From positions 1 through 64,000 of the forward strand of contig JAEUWH010000123.1 of NCBI GenBank assembly GCA_016785955.1: a stretch of DNA of 64,000 bases, read 5' to 3'. The stretch comes from Pseudobdellovibrionaceae bacterium (lineage in GTDB: Bacteria; Bdellovibrionota; Bdellovibrionia; Bdellovibrionales; Bdellovibrionaceae). A program made the translations under genes and the position numbers. The notes under the pieces were generated by a model. It was not told where the DNA came from, ran no database searches, and saw nothing but the letters and a program-made list of their open reading frames with translations. The stretch's first letter is position 1. Every line of letters starts with the position of its first letter. Of this stretch, positions 33,141 through 42,138 are shown piece after piece.

Positions 33141-34057
33141 TTTTTAAAATCGTCAATGACGACTTCTTGAACCTTTTTGATGACCTCAGTTTGATCGGGA
33201 TTAATATGGGGACCAGGAATGACAACTTCGCGTTTGGGATTTGGCAACAGATTAAAAAGCCCCTGCCGAGACGTCAGTGGAATAACCGTGTCCTGCGCGG
33301 TTTGGATGACCAGCGAGGAGCCCTTCAGATAAGGCAAATGCAATTGAGGGTTTATTAATTGAGTAGGTATCAGAAGCGAGTCCACCAGGGGACTCAAAAA
33401 GGGCTCGGCCACATAGGACTTCAAATTTTCGATTAGTATTAAACGTAGATCTACTCCCGTACATACATAGACTGCTTTTTCTAAGCGAACACCAATCGAT
33501 TGACTTAAGTGTAAACTCGAAGGAAGAAATACGCCCCCTAGGCTGACACCCATTACGGAGAGTCTATCGGAACGAACCCAGCTTTGTTGTGACAACCACT
33601 TGAGTGTCAAAGCCACTTGAGCGGGAGTTTTTCTCATAAATTGTAAGACATTTACGGGCTCGTCCATAAAATTCTGAACACTGTATGGGTACTCAAACCC
33701 AACAACGATTTTATCTTTGAAATCACCAACTAAATGAACACTTTGTTCGCCTGTAAAAAATCCTGAAACGATCAAGAGCGATGGGAACGATAAAGACGAA
33801 GAATTGAAAAACCCCTGTGGTCCCTTCAAAAGCAGATTGATTGTACCGGCCGCAGGATAGTGAAGAACAACTTTATAAAGATCAAAGCCTGACTCTGATT
33901 TAAGTGAATTGATTTGTACCGTATCGGGGCGACTGGTTGAAAACACGTCTAAGTCTTGTTTCATCAGAAGAACGGCCATTGGCCCATCGTAAAGTGTCTG
34001 CGCGGATGAAACCGAGATCATGACCATCAGAAAGAGAAATATAAGAATTTTTTTCAT
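33137..34057 (-). CDS. Secreted alpha/beta hydrolase-fold protein
   Basis: 306 residues with a signal peptide (MKKILIFLFLMVMISVSSAQ). An esterase-type nucleophile elbow GVSLGG (in LSVMGVSLGGVFLPSS, about residue 172) follows a hydrophobic strand, and a late aspartate and histidine (QTAQDTVIPL, VIPGPHINPD) complete a plausible catalytic triad. The N-terminal half is divergent. It is probably a periplasmic esterase or dienelactone-hydrolase-like enzyme; the substrate is unknown. Confidence 0.7.
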   Translation of the reverse strand: MKKILIFLFLMVMISVSSAQTLYDGPMAVLLMKQDLDVFSTSRPDTVQINSLKSESGFDLYKVVLHYPAAGTINLLLKGPQGFFNSSSLSFPSLLIVSGFFTGEQSVHLVGDFKDKIVVGFEYPYSVQNFMDEPVNVLQFMRKTPAQVALTLKWLSQQSWVRSDRLSVMGVSLGGVFLPSSLHLSQSIGVRLEKAVYVCTGVDLRLILIENLKSYVAEPFLSPLVDSLLIPTQLINPQLHLPYLKGSSLVIQTAQDTVIPLTSRQGLFNLLPNPKREVVIPGPHINPDQTEVIKKVQEVVIDDFKN

Positions 34058-34190
34058 GCTCTTTTCATGTCGTGGCCGAAATTGTAAGTCAAAATGATTC
34101 TTTCGGTCGGCGACAAGATGAAGTTTTTTCCAGGGCTGAACTTGGGCTGGCCTAGCCGTATAATATGAACTAGATCACGTGTTTATGTTT

Positions 34191-35006
34191 ATGAAGCGAA
34201 TCGGATTTCTCGTTTTTATCGTATCCACCATAATTTTTAGTTCATGTCATAAAGCCCGCAATACGCCCGCAGAATCTGCGGTTGCTAAAGCGACCGTTTA
34301 TATTGATCAGGGCGACTATGATTTTGCTATACAAATATTGGAAGACAGCCTCCTTTTCGAAGAAAACTCCGAAACGCGTTTGGTTTTAGCCTCGGCCTAT
34401 GCGGGACGCGCCGGGATCAAAGTCGAAAATTATTGGGATTATTTGATCGGATTCGATGCGTTTGCCAAAGATAAAACGGAGGCGATGTATCCTGATATCA
34501 TTCCCATGAACTTGGTGCCGGAAAGTATCGACCAGGAAGCGAAAGAAACTTTAAAAATTTTGAATGATCAATACAAAGATTTACAAAAATTGAATGCCAA
34601 AGCTGAAAAAATTCCTGTAGTGGAGCCTGAGGCTCTTCAGGATTTGATGCGGGCACGATCAATTCTTTCTAAAACTACTTCGAGCGGCTCGCGGTTATAT
34701 CGTTCATTACTGACGGCCGTGGTGGTGAAATCTGAATTTGCGGAGTTCGATAAAGTAGTGAAAGAATGGATCGCTGCGGAACAAAATTTTTGTTTTTCAC
34801 TGGTGGCAGAGCTACCAACCTGGCTGGCGGATACATTGGATTTAGTCAGCGAAGGATTGGATGATCTTGGTAAAGCATATCCTGACCAAAATGCAGATTA
34901 TCAGTCTATGCGAACTAAAATAACAGAGACGGGCAAAAAAATTTCCATCGACTTGGAATCAAATCAAAAAATTACGGAATCCCTATGCGTCTTTCAAAAA
35001 CGCTAG
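34191..35006 (+). CDS. Lipoprotein with tetratricopeptide-like helices
   Basis: I take the ATG at 34191 (MKRIGFLVFIVSTIIFSSC); a GTG at 34179 is possible. The signal ends in a lipobox-like FSSC. The mature part begins with a TPR-like helix pair (AKATVYIDQGDYDFAIQILEDSL, LRLVLASAYAGRAG-type) and continues as helical protein (WDYLIGFDAFAKDK, ALQDLMRARSIL). It overlaps the next gene by 22 bases and starts a three-gene envelope operon. The function is unknown. Confidence 0.65.
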   Translation: MKRIGFLVFIVSTIIFSSCHKARNTPAESAVAKATVYIDQGDYDFAIQILEDSLLFEENSETRLVLASAYAGRAGIKVENYWDYLIGFDAFAKDKTEAMYPDIIPMNLVPESIDQEAKETLKILNDQYKDLQKLNAKAEKIPVVEPEALQDLMRARSILSKTTSSGSRLYRSLLTAVVVKSEFAEFDKVVKEWIAAEQNFCFSLVAELPTWLADTLDLVSEGLDDLGKAYPDQNADYQSMRTKITETGKKISIDLESNQKITESLCVFQKR

Positions 35007-36031
35007 TTATTTTCTTGGCGATCTTTGGTGTGGCGGCGCAGGCCTATGAAGCTCGTCCCCATTTTTTATCCAGCATGTCGGGGTTTATGGCCATGGGACT
35101 GCGGCAAAGTTGCTATGCCATAGATATTTCTTCAAATACTCTCCCTTGTAACCCGGCATTCATTGCTAAAGAGAAATCTAGACGATTCACGGCAAGCATG
35201 TATTTGGGTAATAATGTTTCGTATTTGAAAGAGGCGACGGATTTATCTCGTGGACAGGCTAATGAGGACACAATTAAAAAACTTTTTCAGCGTCATGAGG
35301 ATGATGAATTGCAAACGCAGATTGAACTTGGCCATATTCAAGAAAAATTTGGATGGTCCGTCACGCCGATACAAGTTAATTACAGCACGACGTTTCGTAA
35401 TCAAGTTTTACCACAGATTTCCTTGTATGCTTCGTTGGAAGAAGCTGCTAAAGTTCAGTTTGGCAGTTATCTAGGCGAGGATTGGTCTTTCGGTATTCAG
35501 CTGCGTTATACTCAACGTCGCTTTGTTACTTCGCAGTTTTATCTGACAGACGCGTTGGTACCCGGCGGAAGTGATCTTTTTGAACCACGCAAACAAAGTG
35601 CATTTTTTGTCGAACCAGCGGTGCTGTATACCCCCGATGATAATTATCTTAATCCGGAATTCACGGTCTTTGTTGCCAATGCGGGTTATATCGATAAAGC
35701 CTATTCTGAACTGCGCATAAACCCCGAATATCATTTTACAGTCAGTATAAACCCGGAAATGGTCTATGGCCGCTATAGTTTAGGTTTGGACATGAATTTT
35801 AACAAAGATATTCAACACAATTCAGGTCCACTGACGCTGGGTGGATTTTATGAATACGGAATTTTAAGACTATTTGGCAGCGTGGCTCGTGATGAAAATG
35901 GAATTGGCTTTGGCGTATTTAATACGTGGTGGAATCTTGGGATCGTCAATAAAAACGAAGTTGTTGATAATTCTTTTGGAAACTGGATTTCATTACAAAA
36001 AACGTATCTGTTTTTGGGAATCGAGATATGA
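34985..36031 (+). CDS. Predicted outer-membrane barrel protein
   Basis: 348 residues: a signal peptide (LSKTLVIFLAIFGVAAQAY, cut after AQA), a short linker with one cysteine pair (SCYAIDISSNTLPC), then alternating strands (RRFTASMYLGNNVSYL, WSFGIQLRYTQRRF, YHFTVSINPEMVYGRYSLGL, GGFYEYGILRLFGS) ending in LFLGIEI. No family is recognised with confidence; TraF- or FadL-like folds are possible. It is the middle gene of the operon and overlaps both neighbours. Confidence 0.6.
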   Translation: MRLSKTLVIFLAIFGVAAQAYEARPHFLSSMSGFMAMGLRQSCYAIDISSNTLPCNPAFIAKEKSRRFTASMYLGNNVSYLKEATDLSRGQANEDTIKKLFQRHEDDELQTQIELGHIQEKFGWSVTPIQVNYSTTFRNQVLPQISLYASLEEAAKVQFGSYLGEDWSFGIQLRYTQRRFVTSQFYLTDALVPGGSDLFEPRKQSAFFVEPAVLYTPDDNYLNPEFTVFVANAGYIDKAYSELRINPEYHFTVSINPEMVYGRYSLGLDMNFNKDIQHNSGPLTLGGFYEYGILRLFGSVARDENGIGFGVFNTWWNLGIVNKNEVVDNSFGNWISLQKTYLFLGIEI

Positions 36032-36585
36032 GGCTGTTTTTTCTAGGTTTGTTATTTTCTGCTTCTTTCAGTTTTGGCGCTAAAATGAAAGAACAAAATA
36101 TCCAGAACGTGCAAAGCTGGAGTGATTTCCAGAAGGCAATGGAGAAGCTTAAAAACGAAGATCGTCAACGTGGGACAAGTTATATAGTTTCGGGGGCGAT
36201 CGTGTCTTTAGGCAGTTTGGTAGCGATTTCGGGAACACACGATGCAGCGGCAAAGTTAATATACGGAATTGCCAGCAGTGGAGGCATTGCTGCAATTACA
36301 TATGGCATTAGTACAATCTACTACGGAAACTCATATAATTCATTCTATGATGCGGTTGGCGCGACCAGCTTGTCTGAAGATCAGCGTAACGTCTTGGTAA
36401 AAAATTATTTGGCTAGCGAACGCGAGCAGCGCCAACGTAAAGAAAGATTGCAAATGATTGCGCATTTTGTGGCTAGTGTGTTGAATGTGTATTCCGCCTC
36501 GGTCGAGAAAGACGACAATGCAAAAACATTTCTACATGCTCTAGCTGGTCTCAACTTGGCTTTGGGCATTTCGTATTCTTTTTAG
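36028..36585 (+). CDS. Exported membrane-associated protein of unknown function
   Basis: 185 residues with a signal peptide (RLFFLGLLFSASFSFGA), then a helical charged segment (WSDFQKAMEKLKNEDRQRG) and hydrophobic glycine-rich helices (IVSGAIVSLGSLVAIS, LIYGIASSGGIAAITYGIS). It ends with another hydrophobic stretch (LAGLNLALGISYSF), maybe an outer-membrane strand. The start overlaps the barrel gene's stop (ATGA). Third gene of the operon; no family recognised. Confidence 0.55.
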   Translation: MRLFFLGLLFSASFSFGAKMKEQNIQNVQSWSDFQKAMEKLKNEDRQRGTSYIVSGAIVSLGSLVAISGTHDAAAKLIYGIASSGGIAAITYGISTIYYGNSYNSFYDAVGATSLSEDQRNVLVKNYLASEREQRQRKERLQMIAHFVASVLNVYSASVEKDDNAKTFLHALAGLNLALGISYSF

Positions 36586-36652
36586 AGAGTTAAAGAAATC
36601 AGAACTGCCCCAGTGCGGTTGAATATTTGCGTCCTTTCAGATAGAATGATGG

Positions 36653-37351
36653 TCATGGCAGATCGAAAAGAATGAATTCTGAGTCATCTTTGGACGTGAT
36701 CAGCAAGCTTGAAACTTTGCTCAGAGCAACGGCATCGCCGGTCTCAATTTCTATTCCGTCAATTTCGATTTTGCCTTTTATGATCTGAATCCATAACTTT
36801 CTATCTAGTTTTGCCTCGAATGTTATATCGTCGTACTTTTTAAGTCTTGAGATATACATGTTGGCGTCTTGGTTAATTGATATAGATCCATTTGTACCTT
36901 CGGGAGAAATAACATGTACTATCTTTTTAGTGCGTAAGTCTGCTTCGAATGATTTTTGTCCGTAGTCAGGTTTGATACCACGCTGATGTGGTATGATCCA
37001 GATTTGAAAAAAGTGGCTTTCCGTGTCCATCTCGTTATTATATTCCGAGTGTACAATGCCGGTTCCTGCACTCATTCTTTGGACTTCGCCGGGACTTATT
37101 GTTGTGACATTTCCCATAGAATCTTTGTGCCGTAGTCCACCCGAAATAACATAAGAAATAATCTCCATATCGTGGTGTGGATGCGAGCTAAAACCAGTGC
37201 CTCCTTTAATTCGGTCCTCGTTGATCACGCGCAGGGGTCCAAAACCCATATGCTGAGGGTCATAGTACTCTGCAAACGAAAATGTATGACGAGATTTTAA
37301 CCAGCCATGGTTGGCAAGTCCTCGGTCGCTTGATTTTCTAATGGTCATCAT
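36653..37351 (-). CDS. Pirin-family cupin protein (YhaK-like)
   Basis: 232 residues with the pirin N-domain signature: RHTFSFAEYYDPQHMGFGPLRVINED, then the metal-binding SSHPHHDMEIISYVISG and GTGIVHSEYN. The C-terminal half is the second cupin without ligands. Pirins bind Fe or Ni; some have quercetinase activity or act as redox sensors. It is divergent from a LysR gene with a 9-bp dyad between them. GGAGG precedes the ATG. Conserved metal ligands (two or three His and a Glu) are present. Confidence 0.92.
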   Translation of the reverse strand: MMTIRKSSDRGLANHGWLKSRHTFSFAEYYDPQHMGFGPLRVINEDRIKGGTGFSSHPHHDMEIISYVISGGLRHKDSMGNVTTISPGEVQRMSAGTGIVHSEYNNEMDTESHFFQIWIIPHQRGIKPDYGQKSFEADLRTKKIVHVISPEGTNGSISINQDANMYISRLKKYDDITFEAKLDRKLWIQIIKGKIEIDGIEIETGDAVALSKVSSLLITSKDDSEFILFDLP

Positions 37352-37413
37352 TCAAACCTCCTTCCGCTAATATCGGCTATTTCAATATTGAAAAAAATTA
37401 TTATTTATTTATT

Positions 37414-37440
37414 ATCTATATAAATAAAAACTATATAGAT
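37414..37440. promoter_or_regulatory. 9-bp dyad between pirin and lysR genes
   Basis: ATCTATATA (37414-37422) and TATATAGAT (37432-37440) are exact reverse complements around 9 AT-rich bases, 12 bases upstream of the LysR start. This is a probable LysR-type operator for the divergent pair. Confidence 0.55.
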
Positions 37441-37452
37441 TAGGTTAAAAAA

Positions 37453-38316
37453 ATGACAATTGATCAACTGGAAACGTTAGAAATGGTTGTAGAGAAAGGT
37501 AGTTTTAAAGCGGCTTCTGAATATCTTCACAAAACTCAACCTAGTCTCAGTGTTGCAATAAAAAAACTGGAAGCAGAGTTTGATTTACAACTTTTCAATC
37601 GTGATGAATATCGCCCCAAGCTGACAGCCCAAGGCAAAGTGTTTTATGGTTGGGCTAAACAATGTTTAGCGAGTTTTCGAGAACTTCAATTTGTAGGCAA
37701 TGAACTTGGTGCCAAAAAGGTGGAACCATTTTTGACAATTGTTTTGGATCCTTTGGTGCGATTTGAAATGTTGAGAGATCTATTTGGTGAAATCATGACT
37801 GGGCAATATCCCACACAGTTAACATTCCGCTCTGAAATCATGCATGGCGGGTTTCAGGCTTTATTAAGTGGAGATGCTGATTTTGCGGTTTCGTATATTG
37901 AAAGCGAAGATGATCGGATTGAAAGTGTGGCCTGTGACCATATTAAAATGATACCTGTAATTTCTAAATCTATAGTTCGGAAGACAGCCAATTTGAATTC
38001 AAAATTTTTAAAGACCATTCCGCAAATTGTAGTTTCACATGGTGCTAGGAATGAATCTCAAGGGGTTTTACTTGATTCAAAAAAATGCGTTGTTACAGAT
38101 CATTCATTAAAACGTAAATTGATTATAAATGGACTTGGTTGGGGGCGCCTGGCGCTGAATGAAGTTGAGCTGGACCTGCAAAATGGAAATTTGTTACAAA
38201 TTCAGATTAGTCATATTAAGCCATTTACTTTAGATATTCGAATGATGAGATTAAAACAAAAGCCTATGGGCCCTGTTGCTAGAGCAATTTGGAACCAAGT
38301 AAAACGAAAGAAATAG
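37453..38316 (+). CDS. LysR-family transcriptional regulator
   Basis: 287 residues. The HTH is canonical (LETLEMVVEKGSFKAASEYLHKTQPSLSVAIKKLEAEF, LQLFNRDEYRPKLTAQGK). The effector domain is slightly short but complete (TIVLDPLVRFEMLRDLF through NGLGWGRLALNEVE). It probably controls the divergent pirin gene. The ligand is unknown. Confidence 0.92.
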   Translation: MTIDQLETLEMVVEKGSFKAASEYLHKTQPSLSVAIKKLEAEFDLQLFNRDEYRPKLTAQGKVFYGWAKQCLASFRELQFVGNELGAKKVEPFLTIVLDPLVRFEMLRDLFGEIMTGQYPTQLTFRSEIMHGGFQALLSGDADFAVSYIESEDDRIESVACDHIKMIPVISKSIVRKTANLNSKFLKTIPQIVVSHGARNESQGVLLDSKKCVVTDHSLKRKLIINGLGWGRLALNEVELDLQNGNLLQIQISHIKPFTLDIRMMRLKQKPMGPVARAIWNQVKRKK

Positions 38317-38484
38317 AATTTTCCCTGGTGAAATTTTGTGCTAGACCGGGAAAAAATGTCTCATAGAGACGTATCAAGTCTGTGAATTGAGTTATAGAAT
38401 CCTTGACCTAAATGGCGACCTTCTTGCTCTTTCTTGAGGTAGGTTAGTACAAATACTAGTGTAAATATAAAAAGGGAGGGCCTC

Positions 38485-38913
38485 ATGAATTATTTCTATT
38501 TGCCCGTCGAAGAGTATACAACGCCCAATCCGGTGACGGCGACAGAGGATATGTCTATCGAAGAGCTTTCATCGTTGATGAAAAAGTATGGCGTGCGACA
38601 TATTCCGATTGTAGGGGGCGGCGATGGTGTGATTGGTATTGTTAGTGAACGAGATTTACGATTGGTTTCGGGGCTTAGCCAAATGGAAAAAGTATTGGTT
38701 CGAGCTGGTGATATAATGATTGGTGATCCCGTGACTGTGACGGCTGATATGGGCTTGGCCGAAGTGGCTTTTGAAATGTCGCGGAAAAAAATAGGCAGCG
38801 TGATTGTTAATGATGAAAATAATAAATTTCTTGGAATATTTACGGTAACGGACGCGCTAAACGCTTTGATTGAAATGTCCCGAGGCCTAAAGAAAACGAA
38901 ACGATACACATAA
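38485..38913 (+). CDS. CBS-domain-pair protein
   Basis: 142 residues made almost entirely of two CBS motifs: PNPVTATEDMSIEELSSLMKKYGVRHIPIV with DGVIGIVSERDLR, then IMIGDPVTVTADMGLAEVAFEMSRKKIGSVIV with KFLGIFTVTDAL. Such pairs bind adenosine nucleotides (AMP, ATP, SAM) and act as energy or redox sensors. No effector domain is attached, so it must act on a partner protein. It ends 21 bases from the convergent CDF gene. Confidence 0.92.
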   Translation: MNYFYLPVEEYTTPNPVTATEDMSIEELSSLMKKYGVRHIPIVGGGDGVIGIVSERDLRLVSGLSQMEKVLVRAGDIMIGDPVTVTADMGLAEVAFEMSRKKIGSVIVNDENNKFLGIFTVTDALNALIEMSRGLKKTKRYT

Positions 38914-38934
38914 GGTGATATAATAGTTCATTTT

Positions 38935-39837
38935 CTAGTGGATGGGATCTGTGCAGGTCTGATGAGGCCATTCGATTTCAATCGTGGCTTCGGTGATGTG
39001 AAATTCGTCAAAGAGAGATTTTTTTAATTGAGCTTTCAGTTCATGGGCCGCTTCATTTGTGGTATTTTCTTGAACTATTAAATGCATTGTTAAGATATGA
39101 TGGGTTCCATCCATAGACCATAAATGTAAATGATGAACGTTCTGAACTCCCTGGGATTGGATAATTTTTTGTTTTACGGCCTCGATTTGTACTTGGTCCG
39201 GAGTTCCTTGTAGGAAGACATGAATTGTCTTTTTAAGATTTTTGAAAACATTCCATAGGACCCAAACGGCTACGCCAATAGCCATGATAGGATCTAGAAT
39301 AGGCATTGGGTGAATCATCATTAAAAGGGATCCAATAAAAATAACTCCCCAGCCCATAACGTCTTCAAGTAAATGCCATAATATCATGCGTTCATTCAGC
39401 GATGAACCTTTTGACATTCGGTAGGCGGCAAAGCCGTTGACAGTGATGCCCAGAACAGAAAGTAAAAACATGCCCGTGACATTTGTCTCTTCAGGAGTGA
39501 ACAATCGCGGAATTGCTTTCACTAAGATAGTTCCCGATCCAATCAGCAAAATGAGTCCCGTAATCAGCGCCGCCAGTACACTTAAACGACGATGCCCATA
39601 AGAAAATTCCGGACTGGTGCCTTTGAGAGATTTTTTCTCTAGGAACCAAGCTAACCCTATAGCAAGAGCATCGCCAAAGTCATGAAAGGCATCGGATAAA
39701 ATGGCTAGACTGTTTGTGTATAAACCGCCGATGAGTTCGATAATTGCGAATGACAAATTTAGAAAAAATGCAGTTCCCATGCGCCCACTTGCTGCGTGAT
39801 GATGATGGTGCCCATGGGAATGTGAATCTTTACTCAT
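38935..39837 (-). CDS. CDF-family metal cation exporter (CzcD/ZitB type)
   Basis: 300 residues. The N-terminal loop is His-rich (DSHSHGHHHHHAASG), and six membrane helices follow with the metal-site motifs DAFHDFGDALAIGLAW (HxxxD in helix 2) and WHLLEDVMGWGVIF (HxxxD in helix 5). The cytosolic C-terminal domain (QNVHHLHLWSMDGTHHILTMHLIV) is complete. It exports Zn2+, Cd2+ or Co2+ in exchange for protons. Confidence 0.92.
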   Translation of the reverse strand: MSKDSHSHGHHHHHAASGRMGTAFFLNLSFAIIELIGGLYTNSLAILSDAFHDFGDALAIGLAWFLEKKSLKGTSPEFSYGHRRLSVLAALITGLILLIGSGTILVKAIPRLFTPEETNVTGMFLLSVLGITVNGFAAYRMSKGSSLNERMILWHLLEDVMGWGVIFIGSLLMMIHPMPILDPIMAIGVAVWVLWNVFKNLKKTIHVFLQGTPDQVQIEAVKQKIIQSQGVQNVHHLHLWSMDGTHHILTMHLIVQENTTNEAAHELKAQLKKSLFDEFHITEATIEIEWPHQTCTDPIH

Positions 39838-40024
39838 ATAAGTATTTTGTCACTAAATTAACTAGGAGGCAACTTTTGCTAAACTGTCAATTGCGGGTGC
39901 AAGCCGTGTCAGGTAACGGTGCTGAAATGTCCACTTTGCCACGGGCCGGATGCCCCTATATAAATCAATTAAACAGAGGACCGCAAAACAGTCCAGAAAA
40001 CACCATCGTAAAAGCACTTCTGTT

Positions 40025-40237
40025 TTATAGAGGACGATCTGCAGGTGCCGGTCTTGGTGTTTGCTCGTAAGCAGGTGTAGTCATTTCAGTCGAGGGTGTC
40101 GTGAGATCTCGTTCGCGCATCATCGAGAAGGCCAAACCAAGAATGATAATAACAGCTAGACCGAGTGTCCAGTAAAGTATTTGGCTTGGTATTTGTTTTT
40201 GATTTGTTGCTTGTCCTATAGTCGTGGTTGTTGCCAT
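40025..40237 (-). CDS. Small single-pass membrane protein
   Basis: About 70 residues from the ATG at 40237, preceded by AAAGGA; the longer upstream frame has no ribosome site. A polar Thr-rich start (MATTTTIGQATNQKQ) leads to one membrane helix (ILYWTLGLAVIIILGLAFSM) and a Thr/Pro-rich tail (TPSTEMTTPAYEQ) that is probably disordered. Function unknown. Confidence 0.5.
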   Translation of the reverse strand: MATTTTIGQATNQKQIPSQILYWTLGLAVIIILGLAFSMMRERDLTTPSTEMTTPAYEQTPRPAPADRPL

Positions 40238-40442
40238 AGAAAATCCTTTCTTGTTAAAAGAACAATGAGAATTGGTTACTATAGTATCAATATAACTTTG
40301 ATAAACGGTAACTATCTCAAATAGACTCTTGATATTAATGCAAAGTTGATTCCTAAAAATTTTTTGGAATGATAAAATCACGAGTATCAATAGCGCAGTG
40401 TGCGCCGACAAAATATTTGGACAGAACATATATAACTTGTTT

Positions 40443-40467
40443 TTGACAATAGGGGCAAGTGTTACGG
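40443..40467 (+). promoter_or_regulatory. Possible promoter of the nitroreductase gene
   Basis: TTGACA at 40443-40448, with a TATATT-like -10 about 19 bases further on. The -35 is perfect; the spacing is a little long. Confidence 0.35.
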
Positions 40468-40520
40468 TATATTGCAATGACAAAATTAAGACTGACCAAG
40501 GTCAGAAACAGCGAGGTTGT

Positions 40521-41126
40521 ATGAACTTGAATTCACGAAAAACAGAATATCCCATCGATTCTCAATTTATAGAACGTTGGTCACCGCGCGCTTTCTCTAA
40601 TGCCGAAATTCCAGAGTCGACTTTAATGGCTGGTTTTGAAGCGGCTCGATGGGCACCTTCCAGCAGTAACAGCCAGCCTTGGCGTTATATTTACTCACGT
40701 CGGAACTCGCCTACGTGGAATCAGTTCACTTCATTTTTGTACGACGGTAATCGTGTGTGGGCCGATAAATCGGCAGCGTTGATTATTTTAATTTCAAAAA
40801 AAGAATTTAAGGCCGGGGATAAAGTTATTACTTCGGGTACTTTTGCATTTGATACAGGATCTGCATGGATGAGCTTTGCACTCCAGATGTTTAAGATGGG
40901 GTGGTACACTCATGGTATGGCCGGAATACACACAGATAAAATTATGGCGGATCTGAAAATCCCAGAAGGTTTTATTGTAAATGCCATGGTGGCAGTGGGA
41001 AAGCCGGGAAATATCGAAAATCTACCAGAGGCATTACAAGCACGCGAAACACCTAGTCATCGTAAGCCATTAGAAGAGTTAGTGAGTCATGGTAAATTTG
41101 ACGAAAATTGGATAAAAACAGAGTAA
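40521..41126 (+). CDS. Nitroreductase-family FMN oxidoreductase
   Basis: About 201 residues from the ATG at 40521 (GAGGT upstream); frames extending to 40398 lack a ribosome site. RWSPRAFSNAEIPESTLMAGFEAARWAPSSSNSQPWRYIY is the classical FMN-binding start of the nitroreductase fold. LQMFKMGWYTHGMAGI and VAVGKPGNIENLPEAL complete it. It is likely a cytoplasmic NAD(P)H-dependent reductase of nitroaromatics or quinones; the natural substrate is unknown. Confidence 0.9.
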   Translation: MNLNSRKTEYPIDSQFIERWSPRAFSNAEIPESTLMAGFEAARWAPSSSNSQPWRYIYSRRNSPTWNQFTSFLYDGNRVWADKSAALIILISKKEFKAGDKVITSGTFAFDTGSAWMSFALQMFKMGWYTHGMAGIHTDKIMADLKIPEGFIVNAMVAVGKPGNIENLPEALQARETPSHRKPLEELVSHGKFDENWIKTE

Positions 41127-41197
41127 TGCCTACTCTTCGGTGCCTTATGCTTGTATCATATCAAGTTGTTGCATGTTAGAGCGTGAGGCGCTGATAT

Positions 41198-42025
41198 TTA
41201 AGAGCGAAGATTTTTTAGTGTCTTAGGAAGCTGTTCGATTAGATCAATAGGGCGGAGACTTAAATGATCGTTACCTTGATCTAACCATTGCTTTGAAGCC
41301 AGACCATGAATATAATTTCCTACAATGGCGGCGTCCAGAGGACTCAGTTTTTGTGCTAATAGGCCACCAATAATTCCTGCAAGCACATCACCTGTGCCGG
41401 CTTTTGCCAGAGCGGGTGTTCCGACCGCAGATGAAAATATTTTTTTTCCATCAGTAATATAGGTAGTCGGACCTTTGAGTAAAACATGGCACCCCCACTT
41501 TTTCTGTGCCATTAATAAATATTTTACGGGATCTTTTTGAATGGCCGTCGATCTGACGGCCAGCAGTCTGGCCAATTCTCCGGTATGGGGTGTGAGAATC
41601 CAATGGGCAGGCAGTCGGACCGGCGGCCTGCCAGAGAGTAGGGTTAAGCCATCGGCATCTAATACGACCAATGGAATCTTTTGTTTTATTAAATAAGTTA
41701 GCCATTTTTTTGCAGTTGGGGATTGTCCTAAGCCCGGGCCAAATACTAGGGCATCAAAGGATGTAGGATTTAATTTTTTTGAATTCGGAGCTAAAAATAG
41801 CAAATCAGGATGCCGAAGTAACTGATTGTATCGCCAGTTCATCATTACATAAGTATACCCCGCACCTACACGCGTGGCTGATAGCGCCGATAAGATGCCG
41901 GCGCCTAACAGACCTTCACTGCCGCCAACGATAAGAACTTTCCCTCCACGTGTCTTGTTAGAATGTTTTTCACGAGACGGAATTTTTGTTTTAATAAACA
42001 CTCGAGTGATTTTTGAGACAATCAT
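41198..42025 (-). CDS. nnrD: ADP-dependent NAD(P)HX dehydratase
   Basis: 275 residues matching the ribokinase-like YjeF C-terminal domain: GKVLIVGGSEGLLGAGILSALSATRVGAGY, then LVFGPGLGQS, ILTPHTGELARLL, HVLLKGPTTYITDG and the active-site stretch GTPALAKAGTGDVLAGIIGGLL with its catalytic Asp. It repairs hydrated NADH/NADPH using ADP or ATP. The partner epimerase NnrE, often fused N-terminally, is absent from this protein and not seen in the window. Confidence 0.92.
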   Translation of the reverse strand: MIVSKITRVFIKTKIPSREKHSNKTRGGKVLIVGGSEGLLGAGILSALSATRVGAGYTYVMMNWRYNQLLRHPDLLFLAPNSKKLNPTSFDALVFGPGLGQSPTAKKWLTYLIKQKIPLVVLDADGLTLLSGRPPVRLPAHWILTPHTGELARLLAVRSTAIQKDPVKYLLMAQKKWGCHVLLKGPTTYITDGKKIFSSAVGTPALAKAGTGDVLAGIIGGLLAQKLSPLDAAIVGNYIHGLASKQWLDQGNDHLSLRPIDLIEQLPKTLKNLRS

Positions 42026-42138
42026 ATCTTCATTCTAGATTTAAAAAGGTCAGAGTCAAACATTGGCAGGAAACAAAAATGTTTAAGAATAATTTAGTTT
42101 TAAAATATACAAAAAATTTGTAAGCTAAAAGTATCAAG

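Noticed and set aside
38496-38909. 137-codon open frame opposite the CBS-protein gene
   Set aside because: It mirrors the CBS gene exactly, has no ribosome site and resembles no family; the CBS frame is clearly the real one.
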